Below, piece after piece: positions 1 to 8,704 of a stretch of DNA of 45,685 nucleotides (position 1 is its first letter; the number at the start of each line of letters is the position of its first letter). The DNA lies in the NCBI GenBank assembly GCA_964409165.1, contig CAYPCH010000012.1, positions 1 through 45,685 of the forward strand, read 5' to 3'. The stretch comes from CAYPCH01 sp964409165. Lineage in GTDB: Bacteria > Bacillota > Clostridia > Acetivibrionales > Acetivibrionaceae. The position numbers and the translations under genes were made by a program. Below the pieces are notes generated by a model. The model was given only the letters and a program-made list of their open reading frames with translations, had not been told where the DNA came from and did not search any database.

Positions 1-169
1 AATTTTCAGCAATAAATGAGCCATCCTTATTCAAGGATATATAAAAATCATCCTTTGTATATTTACCTTCACAATCTGCCGATGTGTTTTTGCAGGATAC
101 AAGAAAGGTTATAACTAGCAAAACCGTCAATAATATTGCAAATACTCTTTTTAAGTTATTTGTTCTCAT
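1..169 (-). CDS. Putative lipoprotein, N-terminal part only (runs off left edge)
   Basis: The reverse strand from 169 reads MRTNNLKRVFAILLTV..., a short basic N-terminus, a hydrophobic stretch and the lipobox LVSC, so the cysteine at about residue 26 should be lipidated after signal peptidase II cleavage. The ATG is preceded by GGAGAGG at 7-8 nt spacing. Only 56 codons are inside the window. The visible mature part (CEGKYTKDDFYISLNKDGSF) looks like the start of a small beta-rich extracytoplasmic domain, but I do not recognise the family. It lies 67 bp downstream of another lipoprotein gene on the same strand and may be the last visible member of the Tad operon transcript. Function unknown. 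Confidence 0.7.
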   Translation of the reverse strand, partial: MRTNNLKRVFAILLTVLLVITFLVSCKNTSADCEGKYTKDDFYISLNKDGSFIAEN

Positions 170-236
170 TCTGCCTCTCCACATCTTTTTTACAACTCAA
201 ATTTTCATATTCTAGAAATAAACTCCACTGCAGTCA

Positions 237-812
237 TTAGTTTTCATTTAAATAGTCTAAGAAATATGATTCTTCGTTTATTTTATCTCCATTTTCACTA
301 ACTTGATAAACATATATTCCATCTCTAAATATAAACGAAATTACACTGCCCTTGCTTTCGGGATTCAAGCAGTAAACTATTTCGGAAGTGTCTAGTTTCT
401 TAAGAGTAATAGAATAATTGTCTATTACAACACAATCAATGCTACAGCTTGTTTTGAAATTGTTATATTTAAAATAGTCAGCGCCTCTATTGGTTATTGT
501 AAAATAAGTATCACCTGTATAGGGATTCACAATATCTTTTTTATACTGCTCAACTAAAACCATCGTTAATTTTGCAAAGTCTGCCCTCTTTGGAAACCGT
601 ACTCTCCTGGCAATATCTGATGCAAAATCCATAAAGGCTTTTACATTGTTCGCTGTTTCTTTATTCTCTGACTTTGATGTATTCTCCTGTGATGCAGAAT
701 CCGCTACTAGCACAGGAGAGGTGCTTTTTGTATTGGAACCACCTCCACATCCAGTTAAAGAAGTCACCAAACCTATTGTTGCTATTAATAATACTGTTTT
801 TGTTTTTAGCAT
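237..812 (-). CDS. Lipoprotein of unknown function at the end of the Tad operon
   Basis: 191 residues. The first 22 residues are a lipoprotein signal peptide ending in the lipobox LTGC, followed by GGG and a Ser/Thr/Asn-rich linker (about residues 23-55) typical of surface lipoproteins. The rest is a compact domain with two close cysteines (TSCSIDC) and alternating hydrophobic residues suggesting beta strands. The ATG has AAAGGGAGG upstream. It begins 31 bp after the stop of the DUF5702-type gene on the same strand, so it is probably cotranscribed with the pilus genes and could be an accessory surface component. I do not recognise the C-terminal domain; the pilus link is inferred from position only. 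Confidence 0.8.
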   Translation of the reverse strand: MLKTKTVLLIATIGLVTSLTGCGGGSNTKSTSPVLVADSASQENTSKSENKETANNVKAFMDFASDIARRVRFPKRADFAKLTMVLVEQYKKDIVNPYTGDTYFTITNRGADYFKYNNFKTSCSIDCVVIDNYSITLKKLDTSEIVYCLNPESKGSVISFIFRDGIYVYQVSENGDKINEESYFLDYLNEN

Positions 813-843
813 TTTAAAACCTCCCTTTCTATATAATTATATA

Positions 844-3800
844 TTAGTAACCCTTATACAGAGCAACATCAAACTGAATTCTTTTTTTGCCATCACGCTT
901 ATACTTTTTGGGGATAAATGGCTGAGATAAGAATAAGTATTTTATTGAAACCTTTGTTTCCACACGCATATATGTACTGCACTCTGACATTCTAAAACCA
1001 TCACCAGATTTTGCTCTCATATTAAGCTGTATAAGATCAGCAATTCTCTCCATCTTTTTGTCTTCATTGACAAAAAGTAAAAACAGCCTTAAATAATCAG
1101 GGTACTTCATTGAGAGAAATGATGCCTTAAGGTTTGTTTTCATTACACCCGTATCAGAAGTGTTGCCAATAGAATTAATAAGCTCATTTACTTTTTCTTT
1201 TCCTTCATTTGCTGCTGTTGTTAATGCTTCACTGAATTTATTGTTTAAGCATTCCGTAAGTTCACTAACTTCAGCTTTTAGTTCATTTTTAACATCAAAC
1301 TTTGTAGCTTCTATTGTATTAAAAATCAAACTGTTAACTTTTTTACTTGTCTCCTCAACACTATTATCCAATAATGCTTCTCCTTGTGCAATTTTTGCAT
1401 TCAACTCAGAAATAGCCTCTTTAATATTTTTATCTTTATATTCATTTAAAATATCCAAATAATTGCATCCTATGATAGTAATTTCATCATTTGGAGCATA
1501 GGAAGCCAACCGACCGTTTTCAATATTATATATTTGACTTTCAAGCAAAATTTGAACCTTATCTCCAATTTGATTAATTATCTCTCCTACATCCCCTTTG
1601 AGTTTTACATTAATACTCTGCTTAAAATCGTTAAATATCTCTTCTGCCGAATGCATTCCTTCCCTTACAGGATTCTCTATATTTGCAAACGCCTTATCCA
1701 CCAGCAAATCAATTTTAGAGTCTATATGTTCTGTAAGAACTGTTTTGGCATTATCCATTCTATCTGAAATCTTATCCTCGGTATAGTCGATAACATTGTC
1801 AGCCACCTCTTTTGTTTTTTGTTCAGCCCTCTTAAAAAAGTCCTCGGTCATTCTTGTTGAAAGACCTTCGGGGCTTGTTATCCATGTACTCCTTGTTTTA
1901 AATATAGGCACACTCTCGCCTCTAAACAGCAGATCCACATCAAACAGCGATTCAACCATTGCCCAACCGAGCATTATCAATGTGTGTACAATAGGTACCC
2001 CTGCACCCATAGTCCAGCTCGCAACCACTGTAGCAATCTGCATGGCAATATTGAACTTATAGGGGTCAGTATATATTGCAATGGCATTTAATGCAAACCT
2101 TACCATGCTTAGCTGCGTTTTTACAGCATTTATATTTTCAGACTCCTCATCATTTCCCCATAAAATATATTCCACATCTGCATTATTCTTGTCGAAGTAA
2201 ACCGGTCTATCTTTCATAAAACCGCCCCGTAGATCCAAGTCTTCCTCCATATTTGTCGCAGAATTTGCAAAACTCCCCATAATGTATTCATCTATATATA
2301 TTTCATCTCTAAGCTTATAAATTCCATCGGCAAACAAATCTGAGAACATCGAAATAACGCTTAAACCATCCTTGGAAAACTCAATACTTTCGCCAGAAAA
2401 ATCAGCATCACCCAAGTTTACATCCTTAAATTCTCCCACTTCACCTTCAAACATTTCATTATTAGTATATTCTTCAGCACTCATAAATTTGAGCATCTGT
2501 TCGATATATTCTCTATCCTGTAACATTTCTTCAATAGCGGTAGCCTTAATTCCACCTTTTGATGGAACACTCTCAGGCATTTCTTTCTTGTTGGGTTCTA
2601 TCTTTTTACTATCTTCAGGTCCACCACCTTTTATAAAATCGGAAAAAACTTTCCTGGGATCACTTTCTTCATCCCCTTTTTTATTCGATATAGACCCCGC
2701 ATCAACATAGTAGTCAACAGGATTATAATTGCTTTGTCCTTTATATCCTTTTAACTCGCTTTTCACCTGCTCGATTTTTAAACATGCACGTATTTCGTCA
2801 ATGTCCGGTATGCTGTTCCCGAAATCACTTAGTTTAAGAGTGTCTATTTGTGCATTTTCTATAAAAGCTTTTATAGTCTCAAGAACAGACTTATTATTAT
2901 CAACATCATCAATTTTAGGATTCAAATCTTTTGTTGAAATTTTCTCTTTTTTGCCACCCATGTCAACTCTGGTGGTATTTGAAAATTCATTTACCTCACC
3001 TTTAAGCTGCCCGTTTATTTCATCAATCTTTTCGGTTGTCGTAATTGATTTGTCTCGTACCGTCGCAAGTGCAGATTCAGTTGTCTTTGTCGCACTAATA
3101 TGTTTAGTTATGTAAGTTGCAAGCATATTGTTTATATCTTTCAAACTGTTTATCTCGCCTTCCATTTCAGCTGCCTTTGTACCTATTTCTTTGGTCAAAT
3201 CCGATATTCGTTCTTTGAGATCATCAATCTTTACAGTTTCTTCAGATATGTCAGGTTCAAAATCAGCTTTACTGACTGTACCACTGCCAAAAAAAGCCCC
3301 CTCTGAGCCAGCCTCTGCTACTGCTACCTTTTTATCCTCCTCTGCTGCTTTCTTTGCTTCTTTATATGCACTGTCCGCCGCTTTTCTCTTTTCTTCAATT
3401 TTATCTTCGAGGGCATGGATATCTTCTTTATACTCTTCTATTTTTGATTTTAAGTCTCCAATTGCTTTTTCGAGTGTTACACGTGTTTTAATATATCCCG
3501 ATGCTATTTCCAATTGATTTGGTATATTGAAATCAGTCCCAAATTTATTTACTATTGTCATATTCTGGGATGCTTCCACCTGGTTTTTCTTAATATCTGA
3601 CAGTTCCTTATCAACATCCAGCTTTTGAGATAAAATATCAGCCTGCTTTTTAAAGTCCTTAAAAGTCAGGAATTTGTCCATAAGCCCTTCCGCCAGTTCT
3701 TTCGGTCCCCTGTATTTCATATATTCCAATATCTGAGCTCGTAACACCTCAGGCTCGGACAGGTTATAAATTGGTTGGATGTTAAGTTCTTCAATCTTAT

Positions 3801-4218
3801 AGCTGTACAAATCCAGCGAAGGCATGTTATCTCTACCATTAAAGCCAAAAAAATCCACAGTGCTTCTGACGGTTGTCGAACCCTTTGCTTTGTCAAATGT
3901 TGAATCTGCTGCCGTTTTATGTTCATCAATACCGTATGCCATTAAATTTCTTTCAAGATAATACATTATTTCGTCTTTCAGCTTCTCGGGATCATTGTCC
4001 GATATAGCCATAAGTCCGTACATATCTTTGAGTAAATTATTATAGTTGGCAAGAGCTGATTTGGATGAACTGTCCAATGCGCCCTCAATCTGACTTTCTG
4101 CCGACTTCATACGTGTACCTTCTATCAAAACGCCTGCTAATAGCATCATCGCCAGCAGTATGATGCATAAAAAAATTGATATTGCTCCTTCTGTTTTCCT
4201 AAAAAACCTTATGTACAT
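844..4218 (-). CDS. Large membrane-anchored DUF5702-type protein of the Tad locus
   Basis: 1124 residues. The N-terminus (RKTEGAISIFLCIILLAMMLLAGVLIEGTRM) resembles the class III prepilin-like/TadG-type N-helix: a Gly-Ala before a single hydrophobic segment (about residues 11-33), then a Glu-containing stretch. A long Lys/Glu/Ala-rich coiled-coil region covers about residues 205-300, with further helical repeats to the end. A second hydrophobic block lies at about residues 705-765. Clostridial Tad loci commonly carry a very large protein of this kind annotated DUF5702; its role is not established, though an external or envelope-spanning scaffold is plausible. It starts 15 bp after the TadE-like gene, preceded by GAGGGG. 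The family name is from recall of the N-terminal pattern and context, not a profile search. Confidence 0.75.
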   Translation of the reverse strand: MYIRFFRKTEGAISIFLCIILLAMMLLAGVLIEGTRMKSAESQIEGALDSSSKSALANYNNLLKDMYGLMAISDNDPEKLKDEIMYYLERNLMAYGIDEHKTAADSTFDKAKGSTTVRSTVDFFGFNGRDNMPSLDLYSYKIEELNIQPIYNLSEPEVLRAQILEYMKYRGPKELAEGLMDKFLTFKDFKKQADILSQKLDVDKELSDIKKNQVEASQNMTIVNKFGTDFNIPNQLEIASGYIKTRVTLEKAIGDLKSKIEEYKEDIHALEDKIEEKRKAADSAYKEAKKAAEEDKKVAVAEAGSEGAFFGSGTVSKADFEPDISEETVKIDDLKERISDLTKEIGTKAAEMEGEINSLKDINNMLATYITKHISATKTTESALATVRDKSITTTEKIDEINGQLKGEVNEFSNTTRVDMGGKKEKISTKDLNPKIDDVDNNKSVLETIKAFIENAQIDTLKLSDFGNSIPDIDEIRACLKIEQVKSELKGYKGQSNYNPVDYYVDAGSISNKKGDEESDPRKVFSDFIKGGGPEDSKKIEPNKKEMPESVPSKGGIKATAIEEMLQDREYIEQMLKFMSAEEYTNNEMFEGEVGEFKDVNLGDADFSGESIEFSKDGLSVISMFSDLFADGIYKLRDEIYIDEYIMGSFANSATNMEEDLDLRGGFMKDRPVYFDKNNADVEYILWGNDEESENINAVKTQLSMVRFALNAIAIYTDPYKFNIAMQIATVVASWTMGAGVPIVHTLIMLGWAMVESLFDVDLLFRGESVPIFKTRSTWITSPEGLSTRMTEDFFKRAEQKTKEVADNVIDYTEDKISDRMDNAKTVLTEHIDSKIDLLVDKAFANIENPVREGMHSAEEIFNDFKQSINVKLKGDVGEIINQIGDKVQILLESQIYNIENGRLASYAPNDEITIIGCNYLDILNEYKDKNIKEAISELNAKIAQGEALLDNSVEETSKKVNSLIFNTIEATKFDVKNELKAEVSELTECLNNKFSEALTTAANEGKEKVNELINSIGNTSDTGVMKTNLKASFLSMKYPDYLRLFLLFVNEDKKMERIADLIQLNMRAKSGDGFRMSECSTYMRVETKVSIKYLFLSQPFIPKKYKRDGKKRIQFDVALYKGY

Positions 4219-4233
4219 AAACCTTTTACCCCT

Positions 4234-4938
4234 CTATTTTTCCCTTGGCTTACTTTTCATAAAATCCTCAAGCTTTGAAAATATATTACCAATCCCATCT
4301 CTGACATTGGTAATTACTTCATCGCCGTTCCCTTTAAATACATTATTATCTATCTCTTTTACAACATCTACTGCAAAATCTGTTGTTCTTATAAACTCTA
4401 CAGGTTCATTAACAACCGCATAGGAATGTGCCCTTATGGTAATGGTGTTCTTCAATCCAAATACTTTTAATGCAGAAGCAAAAGGATTTTTATAATCAGC
4501 TTCAACCACGACCCTGATTTTTTTATAAACTATATAATCCTCTGCCATATCAGCCGTTACATTCAGTTTTACAGGTCTGCCCAGAACAGACACTCTTGTT
4601 ATCATATACTCGGTATACTCTTCTATTTTTGATTTCTTTTTGCCCTCAGCCGAATCCAATCCAAACCTTCGTGCTCTCCAATAGAGACTTACATCCCTCA
4701 TCTTATCCTTTGTTATCTGAGCACAAAACATATCTTTTGCCGGAGCATTCCATACTTCAGCTCCACGGTGTGCAGCTCTGTCTGCTACTGATTGGACACA
4801 AGACCTTTGATAAAGAAATTCCCCTATCATTATAAGTGCAAGCACTGTAATAATAACAACCGGTACAATTATAGATGCCTCAACCGTAAAACTCCCATTA
4901 TTACCCTTAATCAGTTTTCTATATATATTATGCTTCAT
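4234..4938 (-). CDS. TadE-like minor pseudopilin
   Basis: 234 residues. The N-terminus has GNNGSFTVEASIIVPVVIITVLALIMI (residues about 12-38), a TadE/TadG-type prepilin signature: Gly-Ser before a hydrophobic helix with Glu near position +5 (SFTVEA). TadE/TadF-type pseudopilins are cleaved by a dedicated prepilin peptidase and needed for Flp pilus assembly. The remainder is an extracytoplasmic alpha/beta domain with no cofactor motif. The ATG has GGAG about 10 nt upstream. It is followed after 15 bp by the DUF5702-type gene and preceded by 264 bp that separate it from the flp pilin gene and contain hairpins, so it may be translated from a less abundant read-through transcript. Confidence 0.85.
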   Translation of the reverse strand: MKHNIYRKLIKGNNGSFTVEASIIVPVVIITVLALIMIGEFLYQRSCVQSVADRAAHRGAEVWNAPAKDMFCAQITKDKMRDVSLYWRARRFGLDSAEGKKKSKIEEYTEYMITRVSVLGRPVKLNVTADMAEDYIVYKKIRVVVEADYKNPFASALKVFGLKNTITIRAHSYAVVNEPVEFIRTTDFAVDVVKEIDNNVFKGNGDEVITNVRDGIGNIFSKLEDFMKSKPREK

Positions 4939-5125
4939 AAAACCGGTACTCCGTTTGTAAATAATTATTACGCCATTATATGGATGTAAATAAAACCATA
5001 TAACTATTTATTCCATAAATATATCGTAGCTTAAAGCTGTAAACAAAGTAGTAAAATCCGCTATGATACACAGATAAACCATATCTTGTTAAAAATTTTC
5101 GCACCCATCAAGGGCACTCAATTTT

Positions 5126-5150
5126 GCCGGATTTCCTTTCAGGAAATGGC
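5126..5150. repeat. Conserved 25-bp imperfect palindrome (box of the modular hairpin repeat), copy A
   Basis: The core reads ATTTCCT-TTC-AGGAAAT with GCC/GGC at the outer ends. The same 25 bp occurs exactly at 14226-14250 (inverted) and 22286-22310, and a shortened version at 30094-30107. Here it lies between a degraded hairpin (5103-5125, ending in CAATTTT) and the intact hairpin 5165-5185. It is non-coding, in the flp-tadE gap. Confidence 0.85.
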
Positions 5151-5164
5151 TCTAATAGAATTTA

Positions 5165-5185
5165 AGGGCATAAAACTTATGCCCT
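5165..5185 (-). terminator. Hairpin after the flp pilin gene (attenuator or mRNA 3' stabiliser)
   Basis: On the minus strand AGGGCATAA pairs perfectly with TTATGCCCT across a 3-nt loop, 18 bp after the flp stop codon, followed by an A/T-rich but interrupted T tract (TAAATTCTATT). A partial terminator or stabilising 3' stem here would let the pilin be made in excess over the downstream tadE and DUF5702-type genes. The structure is seen; the effect is inferred. Confidence 0.6.
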
Positions 5186-5202
5186 AATACAAAGGAACAA
5201 CA

Positions 5203-5391
5203 CTAGGTTCCTTCTGTTACCCTGTCCTCAAGGTCTCCACCAAATACTGAGTCCATTACCCTTTGAACAAAACCAAATATTGTTTTTCTGAAAATCAAAG
5301 CAATAGCAACTAAAACAGCAATTATTATTACTAACTCAACAGTTCCTAGACCGTCTTCTTCCTTAAGGAAATTTTTAATCAATTTTAACAT
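5203..5391 (-). CDS. flp: Flp-family type IVb major pilin
   Basis: 62 residues from the preferred ATG. The sequence carries the Flp pilin pattern: a short basic leader (LKLIKNFLKEEDG), then LGTVELVIIIAVLVAIALIF, where the cleavage-site Gly is followed by a hydrophobic helix with Glu at +5 (GTVEL), then a short charged tail. This is the expected size of Flp1-like pilins, which polymerise into the Tad pilus after prepilin peptidase cleavage. An upstream in-frame GTG at 5400 lies inside the Shine-Dalgarno GGAGGTG, so the ATG at 5391 is the better start. It sits between tadC (upstream) and the TadE-like gene. No prepilin peptidase gene is in the window. Confidence 0.88.
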   Translation of the reverse strand: MLKLIKNFLKEEDGLGTVELVIIIAVLVAIALIFRKTIFGFVQRVMDSVFGGDLEDRVTEGT

Positions 5392-5413
5392 CCATTTCAC
5401 CTCCCTCCAAAAA

Positions 5414-6280
5414 TCAAATGCTACCCATCAAAGCTATTACTGCCGGAGTTGCAACAACTAAAACTACTGCTAAAAACATTAGTATCATCGGAAAAAGCAT
5501 CTTTGTTGTTGCTTCCTCCCCTAATCTTTTCGCTGCATTCTTTCTCATTTCCCAGCACTCGGTCGCTTGAAGTCTTAATAATGACATCATTTCTGCGCTC
5601 CCTTTACTCAAGTTCTGCAGAATAACTGATACAAATTTAGTTATTTCGGGAATCCTGCACCTTTTTGCAAAATCCTCAAAAGCACTCATCTCGGACTTGC
5701 CTCCCCTAATATCTGCAAGTACCATATCCAACTCTTGGTACAAAACAGTATCCTTCCTATTCTCAGTCACAACCTTCTCCCAAGCTTTTGAAACAGTCAT
5801 ACCGGCATATACAAGCAATATAAGCTTATTAAGAAACTCCGGAAAATCCATCTGAATGCTGAGCCTTCTTTTTTTAGCTTTCTGTTCCAATTCATAGTCC
5901 GAAAAATATACCGCTGCTCCAAGGGCTAAAACCCCAAACAACATAAAAGATATATCGAATCCGTCCATTGAAAGCCCAACAATAGAAATTAACAGAAGCA
6001 TCAAAAGCATAAGTACTATTTTGTTAGCCCAGTGAATCTGAAGATAATAGAACGAATACTTACTCCCCTTTATTTCAGATATTTTAGTCATGAGCTTCCT
6101 GTCATACTTAAAAGAATATTTATACTTTATTGCATCCATGACAAACAATCCTATGGGAAGGAATTCCTTTAGCCTGTACTCGTTTTTATTCAACGGCTCT
6201 ATGTAATCGTTATATTTGTTTCTTGATAATAAAAACAAAACAATAATAATAATCAGAACAACCAGAAATAGTATCAGCAT
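5414..6280 (-). CDS. tadC: TadC-type inner-membrane pilus assembly protein (T2SF domain)
   Basis: 288 residues. An N-terminal transmembrane segment (residues 1-17) is followed by a cytoplasmic region, a pair of transmembrane segments (about 87-125), the GspF/T2SF cytoplasmic helical domain (about 145-250, including DFPEFLNKLILLVYAGMTVSKAWEKV) and a C-terminal transmembrane segment (about 262-286). This is the layout of TadC, which with TadB forms the membrane platform that couples the TadA ATPase to pilin extraction. The ATG follows AAGGGGG. The gap to tadB is 15 bp and to flp 22 bp, so the genes are cotranscribed. Confidence 0.87.
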   Translation of the reverse strand: MLILFLVVLIIIIVLFLLSRNKYNDYIEPLNKNEYRLKEFLPIGLFVMDAIKYKYSFKYDRKLMTKISEIKGSKYSFYYLQIHWANKIVLMLLMLLLISIVGLSMDGFDISFMLFGVLALGAAVYFSDYELEQKAKKRRLSIQMDFPEFLNKLILLVYAGMTVSKAWEKVVTENRKDTVLYQELDMVLADIRGGKSEMSAFEDFAKRCRIPEITKFVSVILQNLSKGSAEMMSLLRLQATECWEMRKNAAKRLGEEATTKMLFPMILMFLAVVLVVATPAVIALMGSI

Positions 6281-6295
6281 ATATCCCCCTTACAA

Positions 6296-7099
6296 CTAAA
6301 CTTCAATTCTCATAATTTTTCTTGATATAAAATAACCAACCACAATAATAACTATCGCAAAAGTCATAACAATTCTACCAATAACAGTGCTAAACACCGG
6401 ATCCATATAATCTTCAGTTGAAACTGACAGTAAAAGTATCATAAGAATAGGCATTACCGATAAAATCTTATGCTCAAAATTTTTTGATGCCAGCAATGTG
6501 TTTATCTCCTCTTTTATCTCAATCTTATCATTTATAACATTTGATGAATTTCTTATGACATTTACCAAATTGCCACCCGTTCTTTTACATGTCTTGAAAA
6601 CGTCAGTAAAGTTTTGAATATCCTCAAGGTGGGATCTTTTAGAAAAGTCTTCCAATATATCTTCTATAGTTTCATTCATTTCTATCCTTCTTACTATATA
6701 CTCAACTTCCTTGATTATGTATGTGTCCGAAGACGGATACATAATGGACAAATCTTTTAAAACTTCTTTGAAAGAGGACTCAACAGACTTACCCGCAATC
6801 AGTGAAGATGACAATGCATACAGCATATCCTTAAACTGAAGGTTCAATTCATATTTCTGCTTTTCAATTATTTCTTTTGTCCTTATTTTAGGATATAAAA
6901 GAGCAAACGGTGTTATAAGCAATGATAATATTATGCTGTGATAAAATATAAACCCCATTACAAAGATAACTGCTACCGCAATCAATATGTATATAAGCCT
7001 TTCTGACGGACTCATTATATATACATCGTAATCAATTAAAACGCTCTCACGCTGTAAAGTTTCTTCCTCCGTGCGTGTCTTTTTGAAATTCTGTTCCAT
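6296..7099 (-). CDS. tadB: TadB-type inner-membrane pilus assembly protein (T2SF domain)
   Basis: 267 residues. Two transmembrane segments near the N-terminus (about residues 33-70) precede the T2SF helical domain (about 85-215; note FKDMLYALSSSLIAGKSVESSF and the later TCKRTGGNLVNVI), and two transmembrane segments close the protein (about 213-260). This is the TadB arrangement; TadB and TadC are paralogous halves of the platform. It starts with ATG after AAAGGGGG and is 17 bp downstream of tadA. It is shorter than many proteobacterial TadB proteins, as is common in clostridial loci. Confidence 0.86.
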   Translation of the reverse strand: MEQNFKKTRTEEETLQRESVLIDYDVYIMSPSERLIYILIAVAVIFVMGFIFYHSIILSLLITPFALLYPKIRTKEIIEKQKYELNLQFKDMLYALSSSLIAGKSVESSFKEVLKDLSIMYPSSDTYIIKEVEYIVRRIEMNETIEDILEDFSKRSHLEDIQNFTDVFKTCKRTGGNLVNVIRNSSNVINDKIEIKEEINTLLASKNFEHKILSVMPILMILLLSVSTEDYMDPVFSTVIGRIVMTFAIVIIVVGYFISRKIMRIEV

Positions 7100-7116
7100 C
7101 TTTTGCCCCCTTTGAA

Positions 7117-8355
7117 CTAAAATTCAGCTGATATTCCTGCCATTCTAAATTTCAACTTATCGGACATCTCATTATTCGTTCTCTTCAATGAACCTATAAC
7201 AGCCTTTTCAGAAGTTTCACCCTCTTCTACAAACTCATACAACGGATTCATAATAATCTCCCCATCTTTTATTCCTGCAACTTCAGAAATTTCCATTACC
7301 CTTCTTGATTTATCCCTGATTCTTGCAAGATGGACTATAATATCTACTGCCGAGGCTATCTGCTTTCTGACAGCACCTAATGGCATATTTGAACCGCTTA
7401 ATACCATTGTTTCAAGTCTGGACAACATATCTACGCTAGAATTAGCATGTCCTGTAGAAAGAGAGCCGTCATGTCCTGTATTCATAGCCTGAAGCATATC
7501 AATTGCTTCAGATCCTCGGACCTCTCCCACAATTATTCTTTCCGGCCTCATCCTGAGCGAAGTCTTAATAAGGTCTCTTATTGTTATTTCACCTTTACCC
7601 TCAGTGTTGGAATTCCTAGCTTCCATCTTTACAATGTTTTCTATTCCTAAAATCTGAAGTTCGGCAGAGTCTTCAATCGTTACTATTCTTTCATCCTTGG
7701 GTATAAAATTAGACAGAGCGTTTAAGAAAGTTGTCTTTCCCGATCCGGTACCTCCACTTATAAAAATATTGTATTTGGCTCGCACCATTCTCTCTAAAAC
7801 TTCTGCAGCTTCTTGCGTAATTGAGCCTAGAGTAATAAGCTGGTCGGTTGTCATAGGCTTTTCAGGAAATTTCCTGATTGTAACGACGGGACCGTTAAGA
7901 GCAACAGGAGACAAAACTACATTCACACGTGAACCGTCCTGAAGCCGTGCGTCTACAATAGGAGACGCTTCATTGACAGTTCTATTAACTCTAGATACAA
8001 TTGTTTGAATTACATCCTCAAGCTTACGCTTGCTTTCAAATTGGATATTGAGTTTTTCTATTTTTCCGTTTCTTTCAATAAATATGCAATCAGTACCGTT
8101 AATCATTATTTCAGTAATGCTTTTGTCATCAATAATAGGCTGAAGTATACCAAGCCTTCTCATGGAATTAAATATTACATCAGTTATTTCTATTTTTTCA
8201 CTGACACTTAGATAACTCTCCTTAGACTTTTCAAATACTACGGTTGTTATCAATTCCCGAATTTCTTCATCTGAAAAATCCTTACTCAAGTCAATGCTTT
8301 CATTTACCTGGTTCCTTATTTCAATAATCAATTTGTTTTTTTCTTCTAACTGCAT
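7117..8355 (-). CDS. tadA: TadA/CpaF-type pilus assembly ATPase
   Basis: 412 residues. It is a secretion ATPase of the GspE/VirB11 superfamily: Walker A GGTGSGKTT at residues 201-209, Asp box TIEDSAELQ, Walker B region RPERIIVGEVRG, and His box GHDGSLSTGHANS. The N-terminal about 150 residues match the CpaF N-terminal domain that precedes the ATPase core. It should act as a cytoplasmic hexamer powering Flp pilus assembly. It is the first gene of the leftward Tad operon, with the start at ATG after GGGATGG. The leader upstream is about 310 nt, beginning at the promoter 8673-8701. There is no CpaE/TadZ-like gene beside it, so the visible locus is the reduced form often seen in Clostridia. Confidence 0.93.
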   Translation of the reverse strand: MQLEEKNKLIIEIRNQVNESIDLSKDFSDEEIRELITTVVFEKSKESYLSVSEKIEITDVIFNSMRRLGILQPIIDDKSITEIMINGTDCIFIERNGKIEKLNIQFESKRKLEDVIQTIVSRVNRTVNEASPIVDARLQDGSRVNVVLSPVALNGPVVTIRKFPEKPMTTDQLITLGSITQEAAEVLERMVRAKYNIFISGGTGSGKTTFLNALSNFIPKDERIVTIEDSAELQILGIENIVKMEARNSNTEGKGEITIRDLIKTSLRMRPERIIVGEVRGSEAIDMLQAMNTGHDGSLSTGHANSSVDMLSRLETMVLSGSNMPLGAVRKQIASAVDIIVHLARIRDKSRRVMEISEVAGIKDGEIIMNPLYEFVEEGETSEKAVIGSLKRTNNEMSDKLKFRMAGISAEF

Positions 8356-8602
8356 ACAATACCATCCCGATAATTATATTTTTATAATAACTTGTATTCT
8401 GTAGCATACTGTGTAAACATAACACAAAGATAAAATCAAATTATGGGCTGAAAAGGAGTAACAAGTGCTTTTTGCATACTTTATCTCCCCAATTATTGCC
8501 TTCTAAAATTCTAAATTTATTTCTATAGTTCTAAACTTATACATCACACATCCTATATTGAACGCGATAAAGATTTTATATCCGCTTCAATTTCCTTAAG
8601 AC

Positions 8603-8663
8603 ATCACAAAAATTAAATTTTTCAATGTAGAATCAATTTACAATATAAAATCATTTTTGTGAT
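8603..8663. repeat. Inverted repeat at the start of the tadA leader
   Basis: ATCACAAAAAT at 8603-8613 is matched by ATTTTTGTGAT at 8653-8663, an 11-bp perfect pair with 39 bp between. The predicted transcription start of the tad promoter is within a few bases of the right arm, so the tad mRNA would begin with this stem. It could also end transcription from the upstream SGNH gene. Confidence 0.5.
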
Positions 8664-8672
8664 ATATATATA

Positions 8673-8701
8673 ATTCTAAAACAGAAATCACACTCTGTCA
8701 A
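8673..8701 (-). promoter_or_regulatory. Sigma-A-like promoter for the Tad operon
   Basis: On the minus strand TTGACA (8701-8696) is followed after 17 bp by TAGAAT (8678-8673), a consensus -35 with a one-mismatch -10. It lies just past the stop of the SGNH gene and points at tadA, giving a leader of about 310 nt. Confidence 0.65.
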
Positions 8702-8704
8702 TTT

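Larger units (their letters stand above)
8356..8704. other. Leader and intergenic region of the Tad operon
   Basis: 349 bp with no gene on either strand. It holds the promoter at 8673-8701, an inverted repeat at 8603-8663 and an A/T-rich leader containing three TTCTAAA motifs (8500-8536 area). I looked for c-di-GMP riboswitch signatures, which control pili in some Clostridia, and did not find their conserved cores. Confidence 0.6.

Noticed and set aside
3717..3929. 70-codon frame antisense or out of frame within the DUF5702-type gene
   Set aside because: It is a shadow of the long gene with no start signal of its own.
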